64,000 bases of DNA from Planctomyces sp. (lineage in GTDB: Bacteria > Planctomycetota > Planctomycetia > Planctomycetales > Planctomycetaceae). Shown in pieces: positions 54,723 through 64,000 of the stretch (its first letter is position 1; every line of letters starts with the position of its first letter). The notes under the pieces are model-generated. The model searched no databases and was not told the origin of the DNA. It worked only from the letters and a program-made list of their open reading frames with translations. Location: positions 62,001 through 126,000 of the forward strand of contig JAEUIH010000007.1 of NCBI GenBank assembly GCA_016795105.1. The letters are read 5' to 3'. A program made the position numbers and the translations under genes.

Positions 54723-55367
54723 AACCAACCCGGGCTTCGCTGGAACCAACCAGGGCGGTATCAACCCTGAAGTCAATTGAATCTGAACGAACTCCTTTCA
54801 AACATCGAAGAGTATTCCGAAACGGATTGTTGAGCGAACGTCCCAGGAACTGTGAGTGATGCAGAACGAACAGCATCGCCAACAGTTCCGGGACGTTTTC
54901 TGCATTCTATGGATCGGCAGATTCTGCCGCTGCTGAAGTCGGCAAAGTCTGCTGGGCAGTGAAAGTCCGGAGCTTACCTTCGTGCCGACATCGTGAAACG
55001 GATGGCACAATATGCCGAAGCCACACATCCGAGTGAACTTCATTCATGCCGGAAACCTCACACGAACCTGAATCGAGTTGACGGACAAGGCGTCATCAGC
55101 GTACTTTCTAAACGCTCTCATCGTACATGGTGTTCACTGCACCAATAGTTTGAAGGTGTTCACAACGCCGGCAAACAACAGGAATCCGACACCCGGAGAA
55201 TGGAATACGGGTTTTCGCCTCATCCCGGCGAAAAAATTCTCCGGATACACGATTCCATCCCACCTCAGATCTCCTTTCTAATTCCCTGTCTGACAACTCA
55301 GCCTTCCAGTGTTCATGCGGACCATCCCTCCGCACTGAAGAAAACACTGCGTGGACGGAACCGCGCC
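54723..55367. other. Intergenic stretch with no supported gene
   Basis: I see no convincing coding region in these 645 bases. The minus-strand frames are Cys/Arg-rich and lack homology-like composition. The start holds direct repeats of AACCAACC. Control signals for the FlgI-like gene probably lie near the right end. Confidence 0.5.
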
Positions 55368-57503
55368 ATGAAAACTCGGCTATTACTACCACTCAAATTG
55401 TGGGTCAGTCTTTCCATCCTGATCACTGTCTGCGGCTGTGCCCAGGGCCTGCTCAGCATGCCGGGAACCGGCTGGATGTCCGGGAAAATGCCGTCCCTTC
55501 CAGGGAAGAAAGACAAAAAGTCGGTTGCAAAGAAGGAAGAAGACAACGACTTTGGAAACAAAGCCGATACTCCCCTGCTGAATGAATACATCAGTGTTCA
55601 GGGAAATACTCTGGTAGTCCTTCGAGGCGTCGGACTCGTAACAGGTCTTGATGGCACGGGAGACGATCCGCCTCCGTCACCATTGCGAACAGCACTTCGC
55701 GAAGAGATGACTCGGCGAGGCATCAAGAACCCGAATCAGATTCTCGCGTCGCGAAATACAACCCTCGTCGTCGTTACTGCCCTCTTGCCGGCAATGGTCC
55801 GTGAGGGCCAGAAGTTTGACGTCCGAGTCGCGATTCCACCGAACAGCAAGGCTACAAGCCTCAAGGGCGGCTGGCTCCTGGAAACCCGTTTGTTTGAAGA
55901 GCAGGTTGTGGAAGGTCGCGGAACTCTGAAAGGACATGAGTACGGCGTGGCTTCCGGAGCGATTCTGACAGCTCTTGGAGCAAGCAATGACAGAACCGAG
56001 GCACCGGCGCTCCTGATGCGCGGCAGCATTCCAGGTGGTGCTATGTCAAGAACCAATCGAGACCTGAGTATGGTCCTGCGAAAAGAGAAACGCGGAGTCC
56101 GAAACAGCAAACGTGTTGCCAATGCAGTTTCAGGCCGATTTAACCACTACAATCGATTTGGACAAAGAGTCGCTCTGGCAGAGGCCAAAGACGATGCCAT
56201 GATGACTCTCAAGATGCATCCGACCTATCGAAACAACTTCCCTCGGTATCAGCAGGTGATTCGAAGCATCGCCTTCAATGAAAATGATGTTGCTCGCCGA
56301 ATGCGAATGGAGAAGCTGGCAGAAGATGTGATGGATCCGGCAACCTCGCAGCAGGCAGCACTACAGCTTGAGGCCATCGGAGAAGCCGGGATACCGTTCC
56401 TGAAAGACGCCCTCGCAACGGATGACTTTGAAGTCCAGTTTCAGGCAGCTCAGTCTCTCGCTTATCTCGGGGACCCCAGCGGGCTTGAGGTGATGAAAAA
56501 GGCGGTCCGCGAACAGCCGGCGTTCAGAGCATACGCACTGGCAGCAATGTCGGTTGTGGATGATGCGGATTCAGTAATGGCTCTTCGAGAACTGATGAGT
56601 TCCAAAGAGCTGGAAACCCGATACGGTGCCTTCCGTGCACTTCAGGAACTGGATCCCCACGATCCATCTCTCCATAAAATCGATTTCGAAGGCCGCTTTC
56701 AGCTCTATTTGATTGAATCACAGGGTGAGCCAATGTCTCACGTCACTCGCAGAAGAGCTCCGGAAGTCGTCCTGTTTGGCGTTGATCAGGCCGTACGACT
56801 GCCAGCGATTCTCAATATCGGCCGCAATATGCGAATGATCGGCGAAGCAGGAAATCACACGGTTGTCATTTCCAAATATGAATTGAATCAGGATGAACCC
56901 GTTCGTCGCGAAGTCTCAAACAAGTTGAGCGACATTATCAGAGCGGCCGGTGAACTTGGGGCGTCCTATCCGGATATCGCACAGATGATGATTGAAGCCG
57001 AACAACAGCATAACCTTCAGGGCACTTTTGGTATCGATTCGCTGCCACAGGCTGGACGTCTGTATCTTCGAGGAACTCCGGGCGAAAATGCAGAAGATGC
57101 TTCTTCAAAGAAGATTGGCAGCGAAGCAATGGTGCCGACTCTCTTTGATCGACTCGATGAAGAAGAACTTCGCCAGCAGCAGTCCGATGAAAAGTTATCT
57201 TCTCTGAAGTTTGAGACCTCAGACGAAGAACAGGCACCAAAAGACGACTCGAAGGAACCGAAGTCCGAATCTGAGTCGGGATCTGGATCGAAAGCTGAAG
57301 CCGACACTGAATCGACATCTGAAGCTGAATCGGGATCTGAAACTGAATCGGGATCTGACAGGAAGACTGATTCGCAGACAGCCGAAGAACCGGCATCTGA
57401 CGATGAGGCAGGAAGTGATTCTGCCAACACCGAAGAAACCGAGAAACCTGGGTTCGGAACAAAAGTGAAGAGTTTCTTCACAAGTCCGCTGGGAAAGAAA
57501 TGA
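55368..57503 (+). CDS. FlgI-like lipoprotein with HEAT region
   Basis: This 711-residue protein begins with a lipoprotein signal (LWVSLSILITVCGC; lipidation at one of the two cysteines). Residues about 80-290 match the flagellar P-ring protein FlgI: LVVLRGVGLVTGLDGTGDD, REEMTRRGIKNPNQILASRNTTLVVVTALLPAMVREGQKFDVRV and LLETRLFE. A HEAT-like middle (about 340-440; PFLKDALATDDFEVQFQAAQSLAYLGD) follows, and then a second FlgI-like C-terminal domain. The last 90 residues are a Ser/Glu-rich repetitive tail (SESGSGSKAEADTESTSEAE). FlgI normally forms the P ring around the flagellar rod, but these planctomycete proteins are larger and the genes are not with a flagellar operon here. It stands 13 bases before smc. 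Confidence 0.78.
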   Translation: MKTRLLLPLKLWVSLSILITVCGCAQGLLSMPGTGWMSGKMPSLPGKKDKKSVAKKEEDNDFGNKADTPLLNEYISVQGNTLVVLRGVGLVTGLDGTGDDPPPSPLRTALREEMTRRGIKNPNQILASRNTTLVVVTALLPAMVREGQKFDVRVAIPPNSKATSLKGGWLLETRLFEEQVVEGRGTLKGHEYGVASGAILTALGASNDRTEAPALLMRGSIPGGAMSRTNRDLSMVLRKEKRGVRNSKRVANAVSGRFNHYNRFGQRVALAEAKDDAMMTLKMHPTYRNNFPRYQQVIRSIAFNENDVARRMRMEKLAEDVMDPATSQQAALQLEAIGEAGIPFLKDALATDDFEVQFQAAQSLAYLGDPSGLEVMKKAVREQPAFRAYALAAMSVVDDADSVMALRELMSSKELETRYGAFRALQELDPHDPSLHKIDFEGRFQLYLIESQGEPMSHVTRRRAPEVVLFGVDQAVRLPAILNIGRNMRMIGEAGNHTVVISKYELNQDEPVRREVSNKLSDIIRAAGELGASYPDIAQMMIEAEQQHNLQGTFGIDSLPQAGRLYLRGTPGENAEDASSKKIGSEAMVPTLFDRLDEEELRQQQSDEKLSSLKFETSDEEQAPKDDSKEPKSESESGSGSKAEADTESTSEAESGSETESGSDRKTDSQTAEEPASDDEAGSDSANTEETEKPGFGTKVKSFFTSPLGKK

Positions 57504-57516
57504 CGGGATCTGATCG

Positions 57517-60500
57517 ATGTTGAAGTCGCTGGAACTTTTCGGCTTCAAAAGCTTTGCCGACAAGACCATCTTTGAATTCTCTGCCGGAATCACCGGGGTT
57601 GTTGGCCCCAATGGAAGCGGCAAGAGCAACGTTGTGGACTCCATCAAGTGGATTCTTGGGGACCAGAGCGCAAAGAGTCTTCGCGGAAAAGAAATGACGG
57701 ACGTTATCTTTAACGGTTCCGCCAGCCGAACCGGCGCGCAGTTCGCCGAAGCGACACTGGTGTTCGACAATCGATCGAGATTCCTTCCGCTGGAACTGGA
57801 TGAAGTCTCGGTCGGACGAAGACTGTGGCAGACTGGAGACTCTGAATATCTGGTCAACAGAAATTCGGCTCGACTGAAAGATGTACGTGATCTGTTCGTC
57901 GGCACGGGAGCGGGAGCGGCCGCTTACTGCATCATTGAGCAGGGACGAGTCGATCAGATTCTGCAGTCGAACGCCGCAAACCGCCGATTGATCTTTGAAG
58001 AAGCCGCAGGGATCAGCAGATTCAAGTCACGCCGGACCGAGGCGCTTCGCAGACTGGAGCGAGTCGAACAGAACCTCCTGCGACTCACGGACATCGTTGA
58101 CGAGGTTGACTCACAGGTCAGCAATATTCGTTCACAGGCACAGCGAGCAGCTCGGTTTCGGGAAGTCTCAACAGAGCTGGAACAACTATGGGTGGGTCTT
58201 GCGGCTGATGATTTTCGCAGGGAATCCGTGCAGCGGACGACGTTACAGCAACAGCTGCAGGTCTCCACGTCAGAACTTGAAACACTTCGAGAAAAGCAGG
58301 TGGCAGCAGAACAGCAACTTGCTGCTGCTGACGCCGCCCTTGCCGAAGTCGATGATGAACTCAGAGAAGTAGAACGGACTCGAGCAGAACAACGCAGCCG
58401 TATCGCCAGTCTGGAATCCACGATCCGGCATCTGGTGGCTCGAGAACATGAATTAACGTCGGATGTCCAGAGACTGCTGCGTCAGCAGACGCTGATGAAC
58501 AATCGTGTCAGTGAGGCCGAGGCGGAAGAAGTTCACATGCAGCAGGTATTGCTGCATGAGCAAACGTCGTTTGAAAAGAAGAAGGCTTCACTGATCTCCG
58601 GTGACGATCAGCTTCAGGTACTCCAAACCGCTGTTGCAGCGTCAAGAACTCATATCGACTCGACCAGACAGCAGCTTCTTCAACAGATGCGAGACAGTTC
58701 GGATGCGGCTTCGGTTGTTGGAAGCTATCGGAACGAGGCAAATAATGCACAGAGGCGGCATGCTGAATTTCAGCTGCAGCTGGGACAGTTGAATGAACTT
58801 GTCAATCAGCTGAGTGCAGAACTGATTGAAACTCAACAGCTGGTGCGCGAAGCAATCCATGAACATGAGACGTCAGAGAATGTGGCGGATGATCTTCTTA
58901 GAAGTCGTGAGCAGCTGCTGAGTGAACAAAATGTGTCGCAGCAGTCACTCGCTGAACTCCGAGAACAGAGAAGTGCGCTCATTGCTCGAAGGACGGTGCT
59001 TGAAGACCTCGAGGACAAGCAGGAAGGCTTCGGGATCGGCGTTCGCGAGATTCTGCGCAGGGCTGAAGAAGCTGACAGCGAACCCTGGAATCTGATTTGT
59101 GGCAGCATCGCCGATCTGCTTGATGTGGATATGGATAATGCAGCACTGCTGGAGGTTGCGCTTTCCGGACGTGCTCAGCTGCTTGTCGTACGAAAACTCC
59201 AGCCATTTGTCGAATATTTGAACTCAGGACGTGGTCGGATTACAGGACGTGTTGGATTCATTTCCCTTGAAGATGCATCCCCAACGGGCGTCTCAGGAAA
59301 AACCACAGAATCTGGCGAAAAACGAGGAAAAGGTACGATTCGCCCGGCGGAAATCGTGGGCGCAGACGACGATTTTTCGTCCAGTTGGTGGAGCCGTCCG
59401 GAACGATCGAAATCGGACTCCGAATCCGATTTTCTCCATGAACCCTTTGCTTCTCTCGCCTTTCCCGATTCACTCCAGGTCACATGGATTGACCAGAGGA
59501 CAGATAGCCCTGTTATTCGATCTGTGTTTTCGCAGCCATCCGACAGATCGCCATTGTTGTTTGGACGGCCAGGGATTGTAGGACGTGCCGACGGACTCGC
59601 CCGATCTCCGCGTCACCTGCCTAACCTTGCAGCCGACATTCTGGCAGACACCTGGGTCGTAGAGACTCTTTCAGATGCACTGCGAATGCACGAAGAAACA
59701 GCAGGTGGATGCAGATTTATTACCTTGCAGGGCGAACTTGTTGATTCGGATGGAACACTTTATGCCGGAACCGTTCGAGGAGAATCCGCCGTTTTGTCCC
59801 GCAAGAGCGAACTGCGCCGACTTCGCAATGAGCTCCATCGTGTGGAACATGAAATTGCTCAGCGTGAACTGCGCCTGCGGAACCTTGGCGGAACGATCCA
59901 AACCACTGACGAGGAGCTTGTCTCGGCTCGACAATTGGTAAATGAACGAGCCAGAAAACTGCGATCGGTCGAAGCCGTTCTGCAGGAAAAGCAACGTATT
60001 CTGAATGACCGAAACGCCGCGATCGATCGACTTCGTGAACAGGTTTCGAGCATCGAAAACGAACTCCTGACCCTGAATCTGCACATTGATGAGGCCGAAG
60101 TTGCCCATAGTGCTGGTGAGCGTCGCCTGCAGCAGCTACAGGAACAGATCGCGGAGCTTGAACAACAACTGCTGACGCGGCAAATGGAACTCGAGGCACT
60201 GGAGCGTGACCGTACGAGCGCGAATATGGAATTGAGCCGTTCAGAGGAACGTCTTCTGGGACTTCAGGAGTCTCTCGAACGTGTTCGTGAAGACCTTCAC
60301 CAGCGAAAGCTGCAGCAACAGGAAGCCGAACGTCGTCTTCATGTCGCAGTTGATCGACAGCGTGATCTCACACTGGCCAGATTGAATTCCGGTGGGGAAA
60401 TGGCGGAACTTTTTATCGCCGAAGAACAACTGTCGCTGGAAGTCCACAGCAGAAGCCAGGCCAGAAATTCCCTGCGAATTCGAAGAAATGAAGCGACGAA

Positions 60501-61545
60501 AGCAGAATCACAGATTCGGGAGATTTGCCGAAATCAGGAGAGTCGCAACCACGAACTGCAGCTGCAGATCCGTGGAATCGATCATCAGCTGCAGACAATG
60601 GCTGAACGAATTCGTGATGAATTTCAGATGGACGTCAAAGATGCCGTCGCCGAAGGTCGTTCGGCAGTCGCCGTCTGGCTGAGTCGCCAGGACTCGGCAG
60701 AGTCGGAGGATGCAGAAACGGACTCTGAGACACCCGCAGGGTCTGCCAGAAAACAAACGGCCGCAGGTGAAGTCCGGGCGGCTGCAACACTGAATAGTGA
60801 CGCACAGAAGATTCTTGACAATCCTGCGGCATATGCAGAACTTCGCACGGAAGTTGAACGACGAGTCGATCGATTGCGCCGGCAGCTTAAGAAAATTGGG
60901 CATGTCAGCACCGAGAGCCTCGACAACCTCAACGACCTTGAAACTCGGTTTGGTCGCCTTCACGCACAACTCAAGGACCTGGAAGCAGCCAGAGATACTC
61001 TGCGAGATATTGTCCGAAAGATCAACCTTGAGAGTCGTCGGATGTTTCTTGAATCATTTGAGACGATTCGAGGCCATTTTCGGGATTTGTTTCGCAGGCT
61101 GTTTGGCGGTGGCGAAGGTGATCTGATTCTGGAAGATCCGGAAGACGTCCTCGAGTGTGCCATTGACGTCGTCGCGCGTCCTCCGGGTAAGGAGCTCAGA
61201 AGTATCTCGCTGCTGAGCGGTGGCGAAAAGACCATGACGGCGGTTGCCTTGTTGTTGTCTATCTTTAAGAGTCGTCCGAGTCCATTCTGTATATTGGATG
61301 AAGTGGATGCTGCTCTGGATGATGCCAACATTGGGCGGTTCGTGAATGTGTTAAGAGACTTCCAGCAATCTACACAATTCATCATGATCACTCATCGCAA
61401 GCCGACCATGGCCGTTACCGACGTGCTGTATGGTGTGACGATGGAAGAGTCCGGCATTTCTCGCCGGTTGTCGCTCCGATTTGAAGATGTCGATGAGCGA
61501 GGCAACTTCAATCCAAAAAACGTACGTGGCGCCAAAGCAGCCTGA
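57517..61545 (+). CDS. smc: Chromosome segregation protein SMC
   Basis: This 1342-residue protein has SMC head motifs at both ends: GPNGSGKS (30-37) and [14 protein letters not shown] at the N-terminus; LSGGEK at about 1233-1238, with DEVDAALDD (1261-1269) at the C-terminus. The long coiled-coil arms are rich in Gln/Glu/Arg heptads, and a hinge follows near 480-720. SMC organises and condenses the chromosome, using ATP, with ScpA and ScpB partners not seen in this window. At 1342 residues it exceeds the common 1150-1200. The extra length is in the hinge area, where 590-690 ([17 protein letters not shown], then [13 protein letters not shown]) looks inserted and polar. Confidence 0.96.
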   Translation: MLKSLELFGFKSFADKTIFEFSAGITGVVGPNGSGKSNVVDSIKWILGDQSAKSLRGKEMTDVIFNGSASRTGAQFAEATLVFDNRSRFLPLELDEVSVGRRLWQTGDSEYLVNRNSARLKDVRDLFVGTGAGAAAYCIIEQGRVDQILQSNAANRRLIFEEAAGISRFKSRRTEALRRLERVEQNLLRLTDIVDEVDSQVSNIRSQAQRAARFREVSTELEQLWVGLAADDFRRESVQRTTLQQQLQVSTSELETLREKQVAAEQQLAAADAALAEVDDELREVERTRAEQRSRIASLESTIRHLVAREHELTSDVQRLLRQQTLMNNRVSEAEAEEVHMQQVLLHEQTSFEKKKASLISGDDQLQVLQTAVAASRTHIDSTRQQLLQQMRDSSDAASVVGSYRNEANNAQRRHAEFQLQLGQLNELVNQLSAELIETQQLVREAIHEHETSENVADDLLRSREQLLSEQNVSQQSLAELREQRSALIARRTVLEDLEDKQEGFGIGVREILRRAEEADSEPWNLICGSIADLLDVDMDNAALLEVALSGRAQLLVVRKLQPFVEYLNSGRGRITGRVGFISLEDASPTGVSGKTTESGEKRGKGTIRPAEIVGADDDFSSSWWSRPERSKSDSESDFLHEPFASLAFPDSLQVTWIDQRTDSPVIRSVFSQPSDRSPLLFGRPGIVGRADGLARSPRHLPNLAADILADTWVVETLSDALRMHEETAGGCRFITLQGELVDSDGTLYAGTVRGESAVLSRKSELRRLRNELHRVEHEIAQRELRLRNLGGTIQTTDEELVSARQLVNERARKLRSVEAVLQEKQRILNDRNAAIDRLREQVSSIENELLTLNLHIDEAEVAHSAGERRLQQLQEQIAELEQQLLTRQMELEALERDRTSANMELSRSEERLLGLQESLERVREDLHQRKLQQQEAERRLHVAVDRQRDLTLARLNSGGEMAELFIAEEQLSLEVHSRSQARNSLRIRRNEATKAESQIREICRNQESRNHELQLQIRGIDHQLQTMAERIRDEFQMDVKDAVAEGRSAVAVWLSRQDSAESEDAETDSETPAGSARKQTAAGEVRAAATLNSDAQKILDNPAAYAELRTEVERRVDRLRRQLKKIGHVSTESLDNLNDLETRFGRLHAQLKDLEAARDTLRDIVRKINLESRRMFLESFETIRGHFRDLFRRLFGGGEGDLILEDPEDVLECAIDVVARPPGKELRSISLLSGGEKTMTAVALLLSIFKSRPSPFCILDEVDAALDDANIGRFVNVLRDFQQSTQFIMITHRKPTMAVTDVLYGVTMEESGISRRLSLRFEDVDERGNFNPKNVRGAKAA

Positions 61546-62149
61546 CATTCCGGTTAGGTGAACTGCGAGGTTCGGGAAGGGCGCATACGACTGTAACGGC
61601 TTCGCTGCGCCCAAACTTCTTACCAGCTTAGCGGTTGCGCACTCAAATCCGCTCGCAGGGGAGTCACAGGCGGTTTGTCTGTCGCAGGCGGTGCGGCAGA
61701 AACATGTGACAGGACAGTCAGCTCTGTTAAACATCCTAAAGTCGCCGCACTCGAAACGTCGAACAATTGTGCAGGCGATTGTCAACCTGTTGTGGCAGTG
61801 GGCATCCTGATGCTCATTGCGGGGAGGCCAGGAAGCACAATTGGCTGAATCGCCAGGGGGGCCGTTCAGCAGGCCAAACGTCACAGAAGGGATGTCTGTG
61901 TACGCGAGGCAGCCATGAAAATGGCACTACTGAATAGCACTCCGCATGTGTCTTGTGAAGACACAGGATTGTATCGCACACAATCCAAATTGACCCCTGT
62001 CACTACCCAGACCCGTAATCTGCAGTGGTTATCACGACACGTCCGGACTCATTGAGTCAGCGACCACGTCAGAAATCAGGGGGTGACGATTCAGTTTCTC
62101 GGGATGGGAAGCTGAATTGTGCAGTGAGAAACGATTGGAGAGCCCGCCC
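61546..62149. other. Intergenic stretch with paired hairpins upstream of regulator
   Basis: No gene of plausible composition is seen here. Two adjacent inverted repeats, GTGTCTT-gtg-AAGACAC (61948-61964) and GGATTGT-atcgcac-ACAATCC (61966-61986), stand about 170 bases before the regulator gene. They have no T-run. They may be part of its promoter region or leader. Confidence 0.5.
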
Positions 62150-62722
62150 ATGAAGACGATCTTCACTACTGGACAGGTAGCAAAGATCTGTAAAGTTGCC
62201 CCGCGTACCGTTTCCAAGTGGTTTGACTCAGGAAGACTTCGAGGTTATCGAATTCCTGGGTCACAGGACCGACGCATTCCACGCGAACATCTGATTCGCT
62301 TCCTTAAGGAACATGGAATGCCTCTCGGCGAGCTTGAAGATGAGGCGATGGGCAAGATCCTCCTCGTTGGTTCTGATCTTATGACTCGTTCAAACCTGAA
62401 CGAGATGATCTCCAACGATGACTTTAAGATCGAAGTTGCCGCTAGTGGTTTCGAAGCTGGTATCCAGGCAGAATCAATTCACCCGGATTGCGTGGTGATT
62501 GACTTTGTTATGGGGCGTGAAGAAGCTTTGATGATTGCTCAGAACCTCCGTAAAAACACCGAATATACGGATACAGTTCTGATCGGTCTTCTTAGCGACG
62601 AAGATAACGCCTCTGGCTTCGACCGTTCTGTGTTCAATGAGACGTTCCGAAAGCCGTTTGACGCAGCTCTGCTCGCTGAACGAATTCGAACGTTGGTCAA
62701 CCGACGCAAACAGCTGGCCTAA
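62150..62722 (+). CDS. Regulator: excisionase-like HTH plus receiver domain
   Basis: This 190-residue protein has an N-terminal helix-turn-helix of the excisionase/MerR type (FTTGQVAKICKVAPRTVSKWFDSGRLRGYRIPGS, with DRRIPREHLIRFLKEHG). A receiver-like domain follows (KILLVGSDLMTRSNLNEMIS, VVIDFVMGREEALMIAQN, FRKPFD). The receiver keeps the central Asp and the late Lys, but the first acidic pocket has only one Asp, so it may be phosphorylated weakly or sense something else. Proteins of this kind recur in planctomycetes. The start is ATG 62150 with GGAG 9 bases upstream. A strong terminator follows. Confidence 0.85.
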   Translation: MKTIFTTGQVAKICKVAPRTVSKWFDSGRLRGYRIPGSQDRRIPREHLIRFLKEHGMPLGELEDEAMGKILLVGSDLMTRSNLNEMISNDDFKIEVAASGFEAGIQAESIHPDCVVIDFVMGREEALMIAQNLRKNTEYTDTVLIGLLSDEDNASGFDRSVFNETFRKPFDAALLAERIRTLVNRRKQLA

Positions 62723-62764
62723 TCAGCCACTTCAGTCTTCGGACTGGATGCGTCGAGCATTAAC

Positions 62765-62817
62765 GCCACTTGAACAGCTGTGTGCTTAACACACATCGGC
62801 TGTTCAGTGGCTTTTTT
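62765..62817 (+). terminator. Strong intrinsic terminator after regulator gene
   Basis: GCCACTTGAACAGC pairs with GCTGTTCAGTGGC, with an inner TGTGTG/CACACA stem, and TTTTTT follows. This is the clearest terminator in the window apart from the two-way one at 40514. Confidence 0.9.
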
Positions 62818-62861
62818 GCATTGCTCGTTTTATCCCGGCGTTGTTGCGATCGCAGGCGTTC

Positions 62862-64000
62862 CTACACCGTGCTCGTAATGATTTCGGGGACAACCTTGCC
62901 ACCTCGACTGTTAGTTATGATTTGCGGCTGACCATTGTGATGGAAGATCAGCTTCTCATGGTCCAGTCCAAACAATCTCATCAGCGTTGCCTGATAGTCG
63001 TTTGGTGTGACGACGTTCTCGACGGCCTTATGACCGAATTCATCCGTCTGCCCAAACGTCATTCCACCACGAATTCCGCCGCCAGCCATCCAGATGCTGA
63101 ATCCCTGGCCATTGTGGTCCCGTCCCGCAGCGTCTGAATTGCCCTGTTCCTGGGTTACCGGCAACCGTCCGATCTCTCCACCCCAGTGAACAATTGTCGA
63201 ATCCAGCATGCCGCGCTGTTTGAGGTCCTTAACAAGAGCTGCGGATGGCTGATCTGTCTTGCGACAGATTCCCGGCAAAGATGTCTTAATGTGACTATGG
63301 TTGTCCCATGGCTGCCCTGAATGAAACAGCTGAACAAACCGAACCCCTCGTTCTACGAGGCGTCGAGCAATCAGGCAGCGTGTTCCGTACTCTTTGGTTT
63401 CATCCCGATCAATACCATACATCTTCTGAGTTGCTTCCGTTTCCCCGCTGATATCCAGAGCTTCTCGAGCCGCTGTCTGCATTCGAGCTGCCAGTTCATA
63501 GCTCGCAATACGGGCTTCCAGATCGGACTCGCCTGGATGAGTCGCGAGGTGTCGACGATTGATCTGGTCCAGAAATGCGAGGCTGCGATCCTGTAGGCTG
63601 CCTCGCAGATGTGATGGAGGATCCAGATTGAGAATTCGAGGTTCTTTCGGCCTGAGCACAGTGCCCTGAAACAGCGAAGGCATGAAGCCGTTTGACCAGT
63701 TCAAAACACCATCAACCGGATGCCCACCCGGATCCGTCAGGACCATATATGCCGGAAGGTTCTGGCTCTCTGTGCCAAGCCCATAGACGAGCCACGACGC
63801 AAGATGAGGCCTCCCGGTGACGCCCGGTACCCCACCATGGAAATACCGAATCGAAACCTCATGTCCGTTTGCCCCGGTGTGCATGCTGCGAATCAGACAC
63901 ACATCGTCAACGATCTCACCAAGGTGCGGCAATAACTCTGACAGCTCCGTCCCACACTGACCGTACGGTCGAAATTTAAACGGGGTACCCAGCAACTTCT
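62862..64000 (-). CDS. DUF1501 protein, partial (N-terminus beyond window)
   Basis: This is the C-terminal 380 or so residues of a DUF1501 protein; the frame stays open to the right edge of the window. Visible signature stretches are LSELLPHLGEIVDDVCLIRSM, the HGG of the active-site area, HSGQPWDNHSHIKTSLPG (metal-type His/Asp cluster), STIVHWGGEIGRLPVTQ and GRDHNGQGFSIWMAGGGIRGG. DUF1501 relates to sulfatase/alkaline phosphatase-like folds. It is commonly paired in planctomycetes with DUF1549/DUF1553 proteins such as the one at 49922-54031. Its substrate is not known. It converges with the regulator gene across the terminator. Confidence 0.9.
   Translation of the reverse strand, partial: KLLGTPFKFRPYGQCGTELSELLPHLGEIVDDVCLIRSMHTGANGHEVSIRYFHGGVPGVTGRPHLASWLVYGLGTESQNLPAYMVLTDPGGHPVDGVLNWSNGFMPSLFQGTVLRPKEPRILNLDPPSHLRGSLQDRSLAFLDQINRRHLATHPGESDLEARIASYELAARMQTAAREALDISGETEATQKMYGIDRDETKEYGTRCLIARRLVERGVRFVQLFHSGQPWDNHSHIKTSLPGICRKTDQPSAALVKDLKQRGMLDSTIVHWGGEIGRLPVTQEQGNSDAAGRDHNGQGFSIWMAGGGIRGGMTFGQTDEFGHKAVENVVTPNDYQATLMRLFGLDHEKLIFHHNGQPQIITNSRGGKVVPEIITSTV

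Noticed and set aside
57219-57905. Minus-strand frame across the FlgI-like and smc border
   Set aside because: It is antisense to two genes with strong homology; its Ser/Phe repeats mirror the Ser/Glu repeat of the sense strand.
61351-61884. Minus-strand frame of 177 residues after smc
   Set aside because: It overlaps the end of smc antisense and is Cys/Pro-rich without homology.

Overview
The window reads as chromosomal DNA of a planctomycete. The grounds are family content: PSCyt1/DUF1549/DUF1553 and DUF1501 proteins, a PVC-type membrane-bound dehydrogenase with HEAT repeats and a heme site, redoxin/cytochrome c/copper-monooxygenase and thioredoxin/cytochrome c/PDZ mosaics, a class III pilin-like protein, a FlgI-like HEAT lipoprotein, and a small HTH plus receiver regulator. 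Housekeeping genes (rpsB, tsf, pyrH, smc, csrA) show that this is core chromosome. I found no rRNA, tRNA, CRISPR array, transposase or prophage.

Layout. 1-6.4 kb (minus strand): a persulfide/sulfite cluster running ArsR regulator, rhodanese with membrane tail, persulfide dioxygenase-rhodanese, TauE exporter, second persulfide dioxygenase-rhodanese, then a decayed bacterioferritin, a molybdopterin-fold lipoprotein and the start of a redoxin protein. 6.4-10.8 kb (plus): a dispersed repeat, a BSP-family metallopeptidase and a two-domain esterase (CE15-like plus SGNH). 10.8-18.1 kb (minus): ArsR plus CobW-type metallochaperone, then a copper-monooxygenase-like protein coupled to a TetR regulator, then a large zinc protease. 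18.1-22.6 kb (plus): rpsB-tsf-pyrH with notable hairpins, then a sugar-phosphate isomerase-like protein. 22.6-30.7 kb (minus): a 337-bp element with inverted-repeat ends, then a catabolic cluster (multi-domain sugar dehydrogenase, two amidohydrolases, a large heme dehydrogenase). 30.7-35.6 kb (plus): overlapping helicase, methyltransferase and MFS genes. 35.6-42 kb: TPR protein, PIG-L deacetylase, an array of invertible hairpin units, a thioredoxin/heme/PDZ protein, an unlisted 38-residue zinc-ribbon protein, a LigD-phosphoesterase-like protein and csrA. 42-49.8 kb: a fused M81/D-threonine-aldolase-like enzyme with its MFS partner, a glycosyltransferase, a Gfo/Idh/MocA oxidoreductase and a membrane protein. 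49.9-64 kb: a 1369-residue DUF1549/DUF1553 protein, a pilin-like gene behind a near-perfect sigma-54 site, the FlgI-like lipoprotein followed closely by smc, an HTH-receiver regulator and a partial DUF1501 gene.

Best leads: (a) the six-unit hairpin array at 38.2-38.8 kb, whose GGGCATTCCTGCCC module recurs just after stop codons elsewhere; (b) the M81/D-threonine-aldolase fusion; (c) putative operators for two ArsR and one TetR regulator; (d) the sigma-54 pilin promoter; (e) the small zinc-ribbon gene ending in a two-way terminator. All assignments are by eye from motifs and general family knowledge; no search was run.
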